Source of the DNA: Chrysaora quinquecirrha
Taxonomy: Eukaryota > Cnidaria > Scyphozoa > Semaeostomeae > Pelagiidae
DNA length: 64,000 nucleotides
Reading direction: 5' to 3'
NCBI GenBank assembly: GCA_014526335.1
Contig: JACTAT010000026.1
Coordinates: 1,745,565 to 1,809,564 of the forward strand
A program made the translations under genes and the position numbers. The notes beneath the pieces are model-generated. The model made no database searches. It was not told the DNA's origin and saw only the letters and a list, made by a program, of their open reading frames with translations. This document shows positions 14,211 through 25,345 of the stretch, one piece after another; position 1 is the first letter of the stretch, and each line of letters begins with the position of its first letter.

Positions 14211-17200
14211 AAAGCAACATAGACCGATATTCTAGAACAAATATCCTAAATACTCATTAATTGACCTCAAACGGATGGATAGCTGAGCTGTCGGCTTGTT
14301 AGTTCAAGATTCCAACGACAGTGGGACTCTAACCCATTAGCCAGGGCCTAAGGAATTGGAAACCCAGTGCCTTAAAGGAAAGTAACAGAATTCACATTGA
14401 TGTTAATACCTGAATATCCGATTTAAACAAATTGATTTGCGACACGCCAAATTCTTTGGATTTATTTAACTGAGCAATTGATGCAATAAGTTCACTGAAG
14501 TTGATTTTCTTGTTGTTCAAACTTTTTGCTAGTTCATCCCGCTTCATAGTCTGAAAAAAAGAAACATGGGATATAAAAACTCTCTCTTTGTTTATTCGTA
14601 AGTTTGGAGCAAAATTTGCTGAACTACCTCTCATTAAACGACAGTAATTCCAGTGGTTGCACACGGAGAGGATTCCGTTACTGGAAATTTCTACCATTTT
14701 CCAGAAAAATAACGCGCCCGATCCAGGCCTTTTTGAAAGGTCTATAGTCGAGTTAAAAACTTCAAGATGGCGAAGAACAGCGGAAATATCTTTGGTCATA
14801 CAAGTAATCTTAAAGTAATCAAGTTCTGGAGGCCATTCTTTTTTAATTCTCCTGCTTACCCTACCGTTTTCAGAAAGTAGGCTATTTATCCATTTTTCTA
14901 ACGCCTCTGCGTTACTCCAAAATTGATATTCATTATATAAGATGCAAGTGACTGAGCAAACAGGGAACATCAAGTGGCGATTAGTGCTCTCATTCATATT
15001 TTTACAATGCATGTTGCTGCTGGAAAGAAGAGAGAAAGCTGAGATCAAGCTCTCACAACTAACCTCCTGATTTAATTCTCCTTTTAGTTTCTCCAGCCTC
15101 AGTTTCAAACCAGTGACAATATCTACTTCGAGGCCTTTTTGATTCAATAATTCTTCCTTACGTCTCTTCTCCCATTCTCGCTGCCTCTGTCTCTCGGCTT
15201 CCAGCTGGGCTGCCTTCAAGAGAAAAAATTTTTATGTATCTAACTGCATTAACTTTATTTTGAAATAAGAAAATCTAATCGTATAAGTTATATACAAAAT
15301 CTAATTAGGGATAATGTGAAAAATTGATCAGGAAAGGTTTTGAGCCTATGACCTTTGGTCATGACTGAACTTTGACCTTTGATCTCGAACCTTTGACCTC
15401 TCGCAGTGACCTGTGATCTCGAACCTGTGAACACTGACAGTGACCTTCTCGAACATGCGACGTCTGGCAGATCTGTGACCTCTGGCTGCGACCTGTGATC
15501 TCGAACCTGTGACCTCTAACCTCTTGCCAAGTTCATGGGTTAGTGACCTGTCCTGGTCGTATTAATTTCTCATATTATCTCTTATCATTGTCTATTGCTC
15601 TTAATGCTGCAAAATCTAGTGGTACGTTAGGCCACGCTAGAAGCAATTGAAGGAGCATTTGCAACGACAAGTTGCCAAACGCTTGAACATCATTGGTCAA
15701 ACAACTGAGACTTGCTTACAAGCAATGGTTGACCGTTTGGTCAAGTATTTGATAAGGAGAATGCGCTTGGCAAGTTTTCTGAAAACAAAGTTTGCCGAGT
15801 AATGTTTTGCAACGTGGTCAAACAGCTTAAACAATTTGTTTTTACAAGTTCATTCAAATGTTTGTCAATCAATGCTTGATCAATAAGCCGGAGTGTTTTG
15901 GGGAGTTTTAAATCTTTAAGCCCTACCGAAACGATCAAACATTGTTGGTCAAACATGTGAGATTTGCTTTTACAAGCAAAGTTTGACCGTTTTAGTTCGA
16001 GCAATGTTTTATGATGTAGCCAAACAGTCATTTTGCTTGAGTAGCAAATTGCAAACAAATTGCAAATGTTGGATCAACAATGTTCGATCGTTTTTCCAGG
16101 CCCTAAGCCTTACATGTCTTTGTTCAATTAGCTTCCTTCTTTCATTCTCTTGTTCTCGTTCCATTTCTTCTTTTTGAATTCTTTCATTTTCAAGTTTTTG
16201 AAGTCTTCTCCTCTCCGCTTCCTCTCTGAAACAAATTCAATTCAATTCAATTCAAATCGATTTGATAAGATTCGTTTCAACAGAGTCTTCCGTAAAAGAT
16301 GGCGGCTGCATTGTCCTTTGTTATTATTAAGGAGTTTTGCAGGAAATTCAGGAAATACTTTCTTAAGTTACTGCAGCTGAGCAAAAAGACGTTCGTTAAC
16401 GGCTGCATCAATCAAATCGCAGTAATAATCAAACATTAAACAACCTCGCAATGAAAAAACCTCGTTCTCACCTTATCTTCCGCTTCTTTTCTTCTTCTTC
16501 TCGTTCTTTTCGTTCCCTTTCCTCCTGAAATAACAGGAAATAATTCTGTTGACCACAAGGGCCTAAGCACAGGAATTGCTACTGTAGCGATATTACGCTA
16601 CATGGAAATAATCTCCGGTCGTCCCATGTCTCGCTCGTACCACTGCTCCATAAGAGCGACTCGTATGGCCAAAAATCCGTAAGTGGTGCATTAATCTTAT
16701 GATTTTATTACAATTTTCAGTTCAACATCTATGCTTTCGTTTATGCATATCTGAGTAATTCTATAAGGCTGTCATTCTTAGTCCACTAGGTACCGGAAAA
16801 ACTCAACAGGAAAATATTCCAGATACTTAAATAACATAACGAACATCTAGAATCTGCCTTCTTCCTACCTCTGTTTTAAAACTATCTACTGTGTTTATAA
16901 GTGATATACACCCTTGTACACAAATTAGAGCCATGGCCGAACAATCAAACAATGTTTGTCAGACATTAAACATCTCCGTATCCAACAAAATGTTTGGTCG
17001 TTTGGTCAAGTCTTCATCCATGCTTGCCAAACATTTTTGCTTGTGGTAAAGCAGAAAATACTGTCGATTCTTCATAAAATACAAAAACACAGCTTTCCAG
17101 GCAATGTGTTTGGACGAGGCAAAACACTCAAAGATTGCTCCAAAACAAAATTCGAAAATGTTTGATAAACAATGTTTGGTGGTTTGGCTACAACATTACA

Positions 17201-20200
17201 GTTGTAGATAGTTAAAGTTTTATATACCCTTTCTTTAGTCATTCTGTCTTCTATTTCTTTCCTTCGTCTTTCTAATTCTAGTCTTCCTTTCTCGAAATTA
17301 TCCTTTCGTCTGTCTTCAAAAGTTACTAAAAGGCAAGTAAAAGGAATGTATAAATGTAATGTATACATTTGCCTTGATGATACTCAGACCCCGTCTACAC
17401 GAGATAAACTGGATCGGTTCTCGTCCAATTCAGAGCCAATTTTGGCTCAAACACGCCTTCGTTTACACGGGATCTCTTGGATCCGTACCTTTTCTGGCTC
17501 TGTTCAAAAGTATAGCCAGCTCATCTCTGGCTCTGTTCAGATCCCGTGTAAACGCTTTGAATCAGATCCGAACTGTTATGGATACGAACCGTGAAAAAAG
17601 TGAATGAAATAAGCCTAAACGAATACATCATTTTTCAAGAGAAACCGAATTTTCTGCTTTAGCATCCCACAAGATACTGCTGTGATAAAGAAGAAACTTC
17701 AAGCATTTTTGTAGCAAAAAGTTGTGTCAAATATTTTCGGAACGGATCGGAATTGATCCATTTCTTCTCGTGCAAACGCATTGCAAAAGAACCACAACTG
17801 GCTCTGGATCGGACCAGACCCGATCCAGTTTCTCTCGTGCGAACGGGGTCTAAGCCATATTCTCAATAAGACACGTCTCTATTCAGCCGCCAACCTATAA
17901 CCTTTCTCTATATAAAGCCCTCGCTCAATATTTCTATATCGTATTAGAACTGATCCAGTTCTTTTCGTGTTAAACGCATTCCAAAACAACCAGAACTGGC
18001 TCTGGATCGCACCATAGATGATCTAGTTTCTTCGTGTAAACGAGGTCTTAAGGGAGATAACAACAGGTCGTAAGAATATAGCAAATAAGGAAAGAAATCG
18101 AACATTCTCAGATTCTAGCATCAATTTCCACATAACCCCTTTAACTTGAAGGTGCTGTGGCGTCGTGGTGTAATCCAGCTGACTCGTGGTGTCAGAAGCT
18201 CAGTGTGTTCAGGGTTTGAGCCCAGCCACGGTAGCGTAACAGCCAGGGTCGAGGTCTCGATTAGTTAACCTACTACTGAAATCCTGGCGACTGGCGCTAA
18301 AACACCATTTCACCTTCACCTTCACCTTTAGTAGCGTAACAGACTTAAGGTTGAGGCTAGAGCAACTCCTATGTCGAAGTTGGGCCAAATTTTACGGGTT
18401 GCCGTGCTTTAGGGACCCCTAAATATTCTCTTTGGGGTAACAGAGAACAAAAAAATATATAAATTCCGAAAACATTTACTTTACCTGCATCCATCTTTCC
18501 CATGCTGGTAACACTATCAGATCTCTTCTTACCCCCGTCGACTGGAGCATCAGGTTTAGCTACTTCAGGTTCAATGAATTTCTTCCCAGGGGGTATGAGT
18601 CCTTGCGGTACAGCAGCAGGGATGGGCTGTCCTGTTTTTACAACATCTATTAAATGCATTGCAATGATGAATTCATCTAAGTCCAGGTTACCATCTTTGT
18701 TAAGATCAGAAAGATCCCTGGAAGTGAAATGGTTGTTAATTATGTATCTTACTCATAACTCACAACACGGCCGTTTTTTTTTACCTGCATTACAGAACTG
18801 TCACCTAATCCCTATTCTGTTCCTGTAAACAAGGGCACACCCGTACATCATTAACACTTTAGAACATGCTTGAAAAGCAGCAGCGACTTTAAATGTTCTT
18901 TATGAATTTTGACAAGATGCTATTAGTTCTTCCCATTTCCAAGTAACAAGAAAGAAGTCCTGTCGCATTGTCAGAGAGTGCAGACGAAGATGATGGTCAT
19001 CAGGACCCTAGCTTTTTTCGCTGTTGGCGCAACCATTGATATAGATCCTTTCGGCAACCTCTTCTGTTCTTCTTTCTTCTGCTATACTTCTTTGATCAGT
19101 ATCGCGGTCTAGCTTTTAATTTTATCGATTTGATTGATCTAGGTATTGATTTCATCATGCCATGTTCCTAACATATTCTTTTCAATAAGTTATTACCAAA
19201 AATGCCTTATGTTGGGAGACATCCGTATTTTTCAGGCACTGTCCAACGGAAACACCACTACCGACAACTCTTACAAGCATTGCCGAGCACGAAGCAGAAA
19301 TGCACTTTGAAAAATTTCCTTACAAAGTAATGATAAATAAAGCGGCATAACAAAGCACATGCAGCTATGAAGAGTGTGGCTGCAAAAGTGTAGAAGGCTC
19401 TTGCTGGTGGCTGCAAGTTTTGTACAAAGCAGTCAGTCATAATTGCAATTTGAGTTACTCACCATATTTTTGCTAATTTGTCAGGTGATATACCAGATTG
19501 TATTAGTAACTGTCTTGCCTGGTCGCCTGAAGAAAAGATAGTGTCTTTATTATCAATGGACAAATAACGCACTATTGAGGAGCTATCGTATTTATCGAGG
19601 CTCGGATGAAAAACTAAGAATAACTTCTTTCAAGAACAAGACGGGTTTTACAACTAAACAACAACCTTTGTTTCATTTAGGGGTTTTGGAATCTGTCTAC
19701 ATCAAAACCAAAAGGCCGGTTCTGTGTAGACAAAAAGAGTTCGTTTTCTCACCTGGACTCTTAATTAATTCTATTGGTCTTCCGGCTGTATCCGACCACC
19801 TGATTGGTATTTAAAACACAATGCCAATCCAGCTTTTCGTTCTTTCTGATTGGTGCATTTCGAGCCGCATCTGGGTATAAATTCCGCCTTAGTCTATTGT
19901 TTCGGTCGGTTTCTGACGGTGACGTTCATACTCTGAGGAGTGTCGGGCGAAAAAAGCTTTAAAGTATGCCCGAAATTGATTCCGCTGTTCATCGCAATTT
20001 TGAAGTTTTGTACAACTCAAAGACTATTCACAACTAAAAACAAAGTAAGAACATATTTCCAATCGTACTTCCTAAAAACTCCTTCCTTGTTTTAAGTTAG
20101 AAAACGAAGCAAGTTTGAATGGCTTAGCATTCAAACATATTTCACGACAAGGAACAGTAGAAGGAATTTTCCGACTCATTTCGTTAAGAAATGAAGAAGC

Positions 20201-23135
20201 TCTAGACTCAGCTCAGACCAAAGGTTCCTAATGAAAAACCGTGTATGGCGTCATAAAAAAACCACTGCACTAAACTTTTAGAAGTAATAAAAAGAGCTTT
20301 GAAAAAGATAGCCACGGAAAGTAATCTATGATCTAAATCAACTAAACTAATCTGAAAAAAAAATACAAAAATATCATAAATGAGAGTAATGTAGATTACA
20401 CTAGATTTCAATATCGATCATCTTACCTCTCAAAAACCCATTTTTCTCATGATCCGCTGCTTTGAACATCTGACTATATTTCATTCTATTTGCTGGTGAT
20501 ATTACCCCAATAGAGGCTGGTTGACCAAAAGCTGATGTCTGTCCAAACGAGGCTGGTGTCTGTCCAAACGAGGCTTGTGTCCGTCCAAACGAGGCTGGTG
20601 GTCCAAATGCGGATGACTGTCCTACACTGCTGTTGGATGACAGTGAGGTTCCGAATTGTAAGCCAGAAATCGATGAGAGAGAGCTCTGAGGTGTAGATTG
20701 TGCTGCGATTCCTGTTTTGAGGGAGGAAGCTCGGCTGATAGATGTGTGAATAGAGTTATCAGGCTTTGAGTGACCCCAACCTGCTGACAACCCCGCTAGA
20801 TCATCTAAAGAACTCATTCCAGATTGGGAGTTTGAGAACTGAGGGGTCGATGATGATAAATGCATTGGGGGCATATTACGGGGAAAAGTATTACTGCCAG
20901 CGTATCCTGTATGGAACCCTGGAGGTTGAGCTTGATTAGAAAAGGAGCTAGTGATCCCACTTGCGGAGCCTCCATATGGCATGGATTGAGATGGATTAGA
21001 AAAGGAGCCAGATCCTGTACTTGCATGACCCCCATATGGCATGGATTGAGATGGATTAGAAAAGGAGCCAGATCCTGTACTTGCATGACCCCCATATGGC
21101 ATAGATTGAGATGCATTAGAAAAGGAGCCAGATCCAACACTTGCGGAAACTCCATAGGACATAGGTGTTAGAATGCCCCCTGATGCAAGAGGGGCAGCCC
21201 CATTGCTCATATGAGTCATCATGGATGATGAGGAAGCAGCACTGAAACCAGAATCAAAAACTGACTTCTTTGAAGCAGATGATGATTTTAAACTGTAAGG
21301 AAGAACTTTTGGGATTTCTGTTCCCCTGCATTTTGCCTGGATGAGATGAAGTGCAATGCTGAATTCTTGAAGAGTCATCTTGCCATCATTATCCATATCT
21401 GACAAAGTCCTGAGCAAAAGAAATACATGTTTATTGACAAAGAATTGCTAATTCCCACTCCCACTTTTATTGTGATTCGATTTTTCCTCAGATCGAACGA
21501 TAGAATAACATCTAGCCAATCAGTGAGCAGCAGAAAGAAATGGCGAATGACTTTCGATCAAAACATTCAAATTTCGAATACAAGTTTCAATCTAAAATTG
21601 GCCACTTTTGAACATTGCAAGGATATGAGTCTCACTGTAGCAAATCGCTGTGGTCGTTGGTCTGGATTTTAAGAGCAGAACAAGAGACTTGTGTAATAAG
21701 TCTATGAGTGGGTCTCTTCTAATAAAGGTCAGAATAGCCTTTTCATTTACAGCGGTAATAAGCATGGGTATGCCAGAAAAGCCACTCCATTTGGATCTGT
21801 TCCCAATCTGTTCCCATATAAAGGCAATGAAATTGTATCCATATTGTACTCAAAAGGTAGGGGTCCATATCTTTTCCCCTCATTTCCCCTCTTTTGAACT
21901 CTTGTACAATGACCACCCACATTCAGGGCTAAGCTGTAAATGAAAGAAGAAATCTCACTCACCAGATATGCCCTAGAACAGGAGTCGGAAGATTTGACAT
22001 CATGAAATATTTCTTTGCTTGTTCACCTGAAAAACACATTAGCATAATTTTTTAGTATTTAACCTACCATTGAGATCCTAGTGACTGGTGCTAAATACAC
22101 CATTTCACCTTCATCTGAGGGAAGAAAAAGCAAATAAGTTCAAACAAGAAATTTTTTAATATTTTTACCAGATATCTTCCCAGCATTTGGTTTTAAGCTA
22201 TTGAAGATCATTTCACTTTTTGAACTTTCTTCTGGGGTGATGGTCCATGGTGCTGAAAAACAGAAATAAATGGATTAGAAAAGTGTATAGGAAATAGCAT
22301 AATAACAATACATTCATCAACCAAAAACCAAAATCTTAAGAAGATATAGTCAAGCTTCCTCAAAATGAATCAAATGTTTAATAGAGGGTGTTTAAAGAGC
22401 ATCTTGAAACCTGTGAAACAATCCATCCTAGTAGTAAACACTCCATGCCCTCCACACCAGAAATCTCTTGCATAGGGTCTGGACCCCCCCCCCCTCCCCA
22501 AACCAGGATAGGCATTGAATAAAGGCTTAATTTGATGTTTAGGTATTGCAAGGTATGACATGGTTATTTCTTCTTAAATTAATACCCTAATTTTCCTTGA
22601 TCACACCCTTTTGCCCCTCCAATCTCACTTACAGTAGTGCAGTTACGTAGTGCAAGTTTGCTTAGGAGTATTGCAGTTTTCAAAGAGATCTGATCTTGGG
22701 TGTACAAGAACAAGAGCATCTTCTATTGTTCTATTTATTGTTAGCCTATTGTTCTATTGAAAATCTCAGATGCGGAATTGCCATAATCTGCAATGTGGCC
22801 TCCAATTTTTGAAATCTATGCCACCTTATGCAGCTGCACCCTGAAATGTCAAGAATGGTAGGGACATTAAATTTTTTGCACCTTTGAAACTTTGTTTTCC
22901 TCTCAGAAGGTGTCTGATGAGGTGCATTCTAGCAGTTATTGCTACAGGTGCTAATCTAACTTAACAAAATTTTTAAAACAATCACAAGGGGGTACCATAG
23001 AAACACAATTACTTGTGTAGTATGCAAAGATGAGGAAGAATTAGGGCATGAATGAAGACAGCTTTTCTTGGGGGAGATTTTCATTTAAAAGAAAGGTTAT
23101 GTTTTAGATTTTATACCTGCACCAAACTGCGCCAT
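2454..23135 (-). CDS. ITSN: Intersectin, partial (3' end outside window)
   Basis: Endocytic scaffold that in known animals links EH-domain cargo/adaptor binding to dynamin, synaptojanin and N-WASP through SH3 domains at clathrin-coated pits. Twenty-five exons were read from splice signals and phase: 23117-23135, 22169-22252, 21963-22026, 20427-21409, 19463-19526, 18485-18717, 17228-17325, 16472-16524, 16114-16225, 15064-15213, 14410-14550, 13248-13332, 12938-13077, 11730-11988, 10869-11110, 9871-10484, 9320-9392, 9000-9094, 7845-8276, 7065-7231, 6524-6579, 5750-5847, 4676-4842, 4267-4404, 2454-2610. The start ATG encodes MAQFGA, matching the MAQF start of intersectins, with donor gtata directly after. 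About 1,575 residues precede the window edge, clearly longer than vertebrate intersectin up to the same point, mainly through linker and coiled-coil growth. SH3-E and any DH-PH-C2 part are not in the window. Exons 15 and 20 contain apparent 1-base indels. Confidence 0.93.
4440..4570. repeat. Short inverted-repeat element, GCCGTAGCTAC family
   Basis: TTTTAAAGCCGTAGCTACATG at the left is mirrored by ACGTGTAGCCAGGGAT at the right, the same end type as the element at 5197-5635. Confidence 0.5.
5197..5635. repeat. MITE-like element with GCCGTGGCTA ends
   Basis: The left end AATAAAGCCGTGGCTAGACA and the right end ACGTGTAGCCACGGATTAAT are inverted. The interior (GCGACAAAAATGCT, TTATTGGCGACAAGCCAAAA) is shared with 44055-44260. 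Confidence 0.65.
6852..7010 (+). mobile_element. SINE family 1 (tRNA-derived, CACCTT-type tail)
   Basis: Head with A-box-like and B-box-like words (GGGTTTCGAGCCCCAGC), followed by the family core GGTCTCGATTA...CTACTGAAATCCTAGCGACTGGCGCTAAA. Inside the intersectin intron between exons 20 and 21. Confidence 0.75.
7381..7555 (-). mobile_element. SINE family 2, reverse copy
   Basis: The reverse complement contains GGTTCGAATCCGTCGG, CTTCCAGAAACCTACAAT, CAGCTGCCCATCCTCCCGAG and GTCCTAGAAAACCAG, matching the copy at 50.5 kb. Confidence 0.75.
9560..9840. mobile_element. Inverted pair of SINE family 3
   Basis: The plus-strand segment with GGCATACCACAACAGATGGG and AGAGCCAACGACGTTTCCAC is mirrored by GTGGAAACGTCGTTGGCTC and ATCTGTTGTGGTATGCC. 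The pair forms a near-complete palindrome about 30 bp from the intersectin exon 16 donor. Confidence 0.7.
10650..10866. repeat. (ACATACAAC)n minisatellite
   Basis: Nine-base units with variants. It stops just before the intersectin exon 15 donor at 10868. Confidence 0.9.
11208..11545. repeat. (GTCAG/GTCAA)n pentamer repeat
   Basis: Near-perfect GTCAA units grade into GTCAG units, in the intron before intersectin exon 15. Confidence 0.9.
12047..12225 (-). mobile_element. SINE family 1, reverse copy
   Basis: The reverse complement shows the same head and core (AGCGCCAGTCGCTAGGATCT on the plus strand), with the CACCTTCATC tail at 12047. Confidence 0.75.
13405..13535 (-). mobile_element. SINE family 3, single copy
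   Basis: GGCATACCACCATAGATGGG, then AGAGCCAACGACGTCTAC and CTCCAGGTCATACAGTCC, as in the 9.6 kb pair. Confidence 0.6.
13560..14215. repeat. (GCAA)n / (CCAA)n microsatellite
   Basis: About 650 bp of GCAA units with CCAA blocks and larger internal duplications (the block around 13620-13700 recurs at 13880-13990). It produces several long hydrophobic reading frames in all registers; these are not genes. Confidence 0.95.
14222..14365 (-). mobile_element. SINE family 2, reverse copy joined to a long TTGC array
   Basis: Minus-strand words CAGCTCAGCTATCCATCCG and TTAATGAGTATTTAGGATAT, then TTCTAGAATATC, match the family body. The copy runs straight into the (TTGC)n array at 13560-14215, in the position of the SINE tail. 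Confidence 0.7.
14590..14775. repeat. Single arm of the GAGAGGATTCC element
   Basis: CACGGAGAGGATTCCGTTAC, then TTTTCCAGAAAAATAACG and AGGTCTATAGTCGAGTT match the arms of the foldback at 41140-41610. Confidence 0.6.
15330..15535. repeat. Degenerate minisatellite, GACCTGTGATCTCGAAC units
   Basis: Repeats of GACCTNTGATCTCGAACCT and relatives in the intron between intersectin exons 9 and 10. Confidence 0.75.
15675..15905. mobile_element. MITE family A, diverged copy
   Basis: GCCAAACGCTTGAACATCAT, TTGACCGTTTGGTCAAG and AACGTGGTCAAACAGC words of the family. Confidence 0.5.
15919..16106. mobile_element. MITE family A, short copy
   Basis: CGAAACGATCAAACATTGTT at the left and ACAATGTTCGATCGTTTTTC at the right are inverted ends. 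It abuts intersectin exon 9, whose donor is at 16113. Confidence 0.7.
16936..17190. mobile_element. MITE family A copy
   Basis: GGCCGAACAATCAAACAATG at the left, ATAAACAATGTTTGGTGGTT at the right. In the intron between intersectin exons 7 and 8. Confidence 0.75.
17386..17855. mobile_element. MITE with GACCCCGTCTACACGAG ends
   Basis: GACCCCGTCTACACGAGATA with ACTGGATCGG inside at the left is the inverse of CCGATCCAGTTTCTCTCGTG followed by CGAACGGGGTC at the right. A second half-copy follows at 17930-18050 (GATCTAGTTTCTTCGTGTAA then ACGAGGTC). Confidence 0.8.
18150..18332 (+). mobile_element. SINE family 1, most complete copy
   Basis: Runs from GGTGCTGTGGCGTCGTGGTG through GGTTTGAGCCCAGCCACGG and GACTGGCGCTAAAACACC to a CACCTT repeat tail. 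Confidence 0.8.
19645..19955 (+). repeat. Promoter-like repeat, copy 1
   Basis: About 300 bp shared with 61412-61702. Ordered landmarks: TTTGTTTCATTTAGGGG, GATTGGTATTTAAAACACAA, a second CTGATTGGTGCATTTCGA, GGTATAAATTCCGCC and ACTCTGAGGAGTGT. It has CCAAT-type boxes followed by a TATA box in promoter-like order. Confidence 0.75.
20940..21140 (-). repeat. 60-bp coding tandem repeat in intersectin exon 4
   Basis: Three to four in-frame 60-bp units encoding 20-residue repeats (GSGSFSN...SQSMPYGG). The two central units are almost identical, which points to recent unit turnover. Confidence 0.9.
22058..22117 (+). mobile_element. SINE family 1, 3' fragment
   Basis: AACCTACCATTGAGATCCTA followed by GACTGGTGCTAAATACACC and a CACCTTCATC end. 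Confidence 0.6.
22253..23116. other. Intersectin intron 1
   Basis: No exon or recognisable repeat. Contains only a short poly-C tract at 22486-22498. Confidence 0.5.
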
Positions 23136-23919
23136 TGTTTCTTGTTATCAAAGTCAGGAACTATCCATCAAGCTTTACTCTCGACTCGCACCATGACATG
23201 ACAGTTGTGTATCAATTTCATTCAGGATTCATTCTTGCAAACCAATTGAACAAGACAGGCCTAAATGAAAACTTAGAATACAAGTTTACTAATCATAGGC
23301 CATTTGTAACAAATTAAAATAAATTATTAACAAATTGATCCCGAGTGCGTTCTAATGAATAAATTAGAAGATTAGAATCTCACCATACTTGCAAAGTTTC
23401 GAGTTGCCGCCTTAAGTTTAGGCCCGGTCAAGATTTTGATAACTTTTGCATAAAAATTACCTTCAGAGCAAAAATAATACTTTAATTAGCAATAATTGTG
23501 CTTGTCTAACTTATCCTCACCAAATAATGTCTTGTTTTGTTCTGTTATACTAAATTGATGACAATTTCAACAATAATTTCGACACCCTTCGCCAGATTAT
23601 GTCCACTTTTACACCCCACTTCAAAGCATATGCGCAAAGAACTCTGGGAAACAAAATAGACCGCACGGCGTGCAAAGCTCTTCCGCGTCACTTCTGGTTG
23701 AAGGCGTACGACGGTGAGTGCGACCAGGGAGCTTAAGTGTTGCTGAATCTCCCTGAATGCAACGTTCTACAGAAATTACGACGTTCGAGGGAAGCTTTTC
23801 CGATCCGTCAAAAGATAAAGGTTATAATGTCAATACAGCATCCAAACGAGGAATGAAGCCAATTTTACGCGTTACTACGCCGCTTCACCGTACGGTATCA
23901 AATCTGCCAGCGTCGTTCG

Positions 23920-24495
23920 ACCTATGTTTCGACTAATAAACTAATTAATAACTAACTAAACGAACTAACGAACTAACTAGCTAACTAAGTAACTAAATAA
24001 CCAACTACTAACTACCTAAATAACTAACTTACTAACTAACCAAAGATCTTTGAACTAACTAACTAACTAAACTTACTTAACTAACTTACTTACCAACTAA
24101 CGTACTAACTACTTAACCAACAAACTTAATTAAATTGGCTAACTAACTAACCAATAAACTAACCAACTAACTAACTAACTAACTAACTAATCAACTAACT
24201 AACAAACTAACTAACTAATCAACTAACTAACTAACTAACTAATCAACTAACTAACTAACTAACTATCTAATTAGGTAACAAACTAACTAACTAATTAACA
24301 AAGTAACTGACTAACCAACCAATTAACCAACTAACCACCTAACCAACTAACTAACAAACCAACCAACTAACTAACTAACTAGCAAAGTAACTGACTAACT
24401 AACTAAATACCTACCTTACTAACTGACTGACTGACTAATTGATTAACTAACTAACTAACAAACAAACCAATTAACTAACTAATTAACTAACAAAC
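23920..24495. repeat. (CTAA)n microsatellite
   Basis: About 575 bp of CTAA units with CCAA and CTGA variants. Confidence 0.95.
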
Positions 24496-24876
24496 GGGCG
24501 AACACCAAGAAAAAAAAGAACGAAGTTTCAATTTGAAGTTTTCATTCAAAACACTATGAAAATGAAAATCGTTAAAAACAAATTACATTAAGAGAAACAA
24601 TAATACGTTTACAGAAATATCAAAATAACAAAGAATAATAATAATTCACTGATGCTTGCGTCAAATTTTGAATCAAGATGGAGGACCTTTACTTAACTAA
24701 ACTGTTAGGCTTGTCCAGACAATGTTCTACGATTCTCAAAGATGTGCAATGAAAAATTAAAAGCCAATCAGGTCACTGAAATTTGTCACATGCTAATTGT
24801 CACTCGTTGATCGATCATTTTTAAATGAAAAAAAAAACAAATGGTGCACGAGTTCCCTTTTATTCTGGCTAAAATT

Positions 24877-25122
24877 TGCTAGGAGACATGTCTCGTGCGA
24901 AATTGTATTTGGCGAGTCTCCCATGGGTGGCTAAACATGCGAGTGACAAGCGAGCAACATGCCCCGGTGTCGCGGAGACAAGAAAGGCTTCTGTTGTCTA
25001 CCAGAAACATTCGTATCTCCCTCGCTACAAAATTTGTCACGCGCTACAATGTTTCCAAGGTGGCTAAACTGGGAGAGATCGAGGGACATGTCACGCGCGC
25101 AACATGTCTCCTAGTTTAACTA
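24877..25122. mobile_element. MITE with AGGAGACATGT ends, copy 1
   Basis: CTAGGAGACATGTCTCGTGC at the left, CGCAACATGTCTCCTAG at the right; interior CCATGGGTGGCTAAACATG. A second copy is at 59146-59396. Confidence 0.75.
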
Positions 25123-25180
25123 GGCCTTTAGTGCCAGCTGAAATTATGCGGATGATCGAATCTAAAATATGACGCGAGGA

Positions 25181-25345
25181 CCTGGCCAAACGATTAAAAA
25201 AATGTTTGACAAACGCCTGATGATATTTTTCAAGGAAAACGTTTTACCGTTTGGCCATATTACACAACATTACTCTGCAAACATTAGCTGCCTTCCGCCG
25301 TCAAAAAATGTTGTCAGCTTTGGGCAACAAAATTGGCTAAGATTG
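25181..25345. mobile_element. MITE family A, degraded copy
   Basis: CTGGCCAAACGATTAAAAAA, then CGTTTTACCGTTTGGCCATA. Confidence 0.5.

Larger units (their letters stand above)
9871..17325 (-). other. ITSN: Intersectin central coiled coil (exons 7-16)
   Basis: Exon 7 opens with VTFEDRRKDNFEKG, the conserved beginning of the intersectin KLERQ/coiled-coil region. Exons 8-14 are almost purely charged or heptad-like (for example EWEKRRKEELLNQ in exon 10, and KMKTLVSQLKGERERLN in exon 12). Exon 16 alone encodes about 204 residues. It starts proline/basic, passes SNWDALADLDSDRKR, and then becomes an uninterrupted E/K/R helix in which a block of roughly 30 residues (EEERRKG-E-ERRRWEEE) is duplicated. 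The region in known intersectins mediates dimerisation and EPS15 binding. Exon 15 (10869-11110) does not read through cleanly from its best acceptor; see findings. Confidence 0.85.
18485..23135 (-). other. ITSN: Intersectin EH1, linker and EH2 (exons 1-6)
   Basis: EH1 is built from exons 2-4 (about residues 8-100). It contains FNSLKPNAGKIS, LPTPVLGHIW and the EF-hand-like loop DMDNDGKMTLQEF. EH2 starts at the end of the large exon 4 (YSQMFKAADHEKNGFLRG) and continues through exon 5 (LAKIW) and exon 6 (loop DLNKDGNLDLDEF). EH domains bind NPF motifs. Exon 4 is unusually long (983 bp). It carries a Ser/Gly-rich linker with a 60-bp coding tandem repeat (20940-21140, unit containing GSGSFSN and SQSMPYGG) and a second short repeat built on SFGQT (20520-20600). 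Exon 6 ends in a proline-rich stretch that leads into the coiled coil. Confidence 0.9.
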
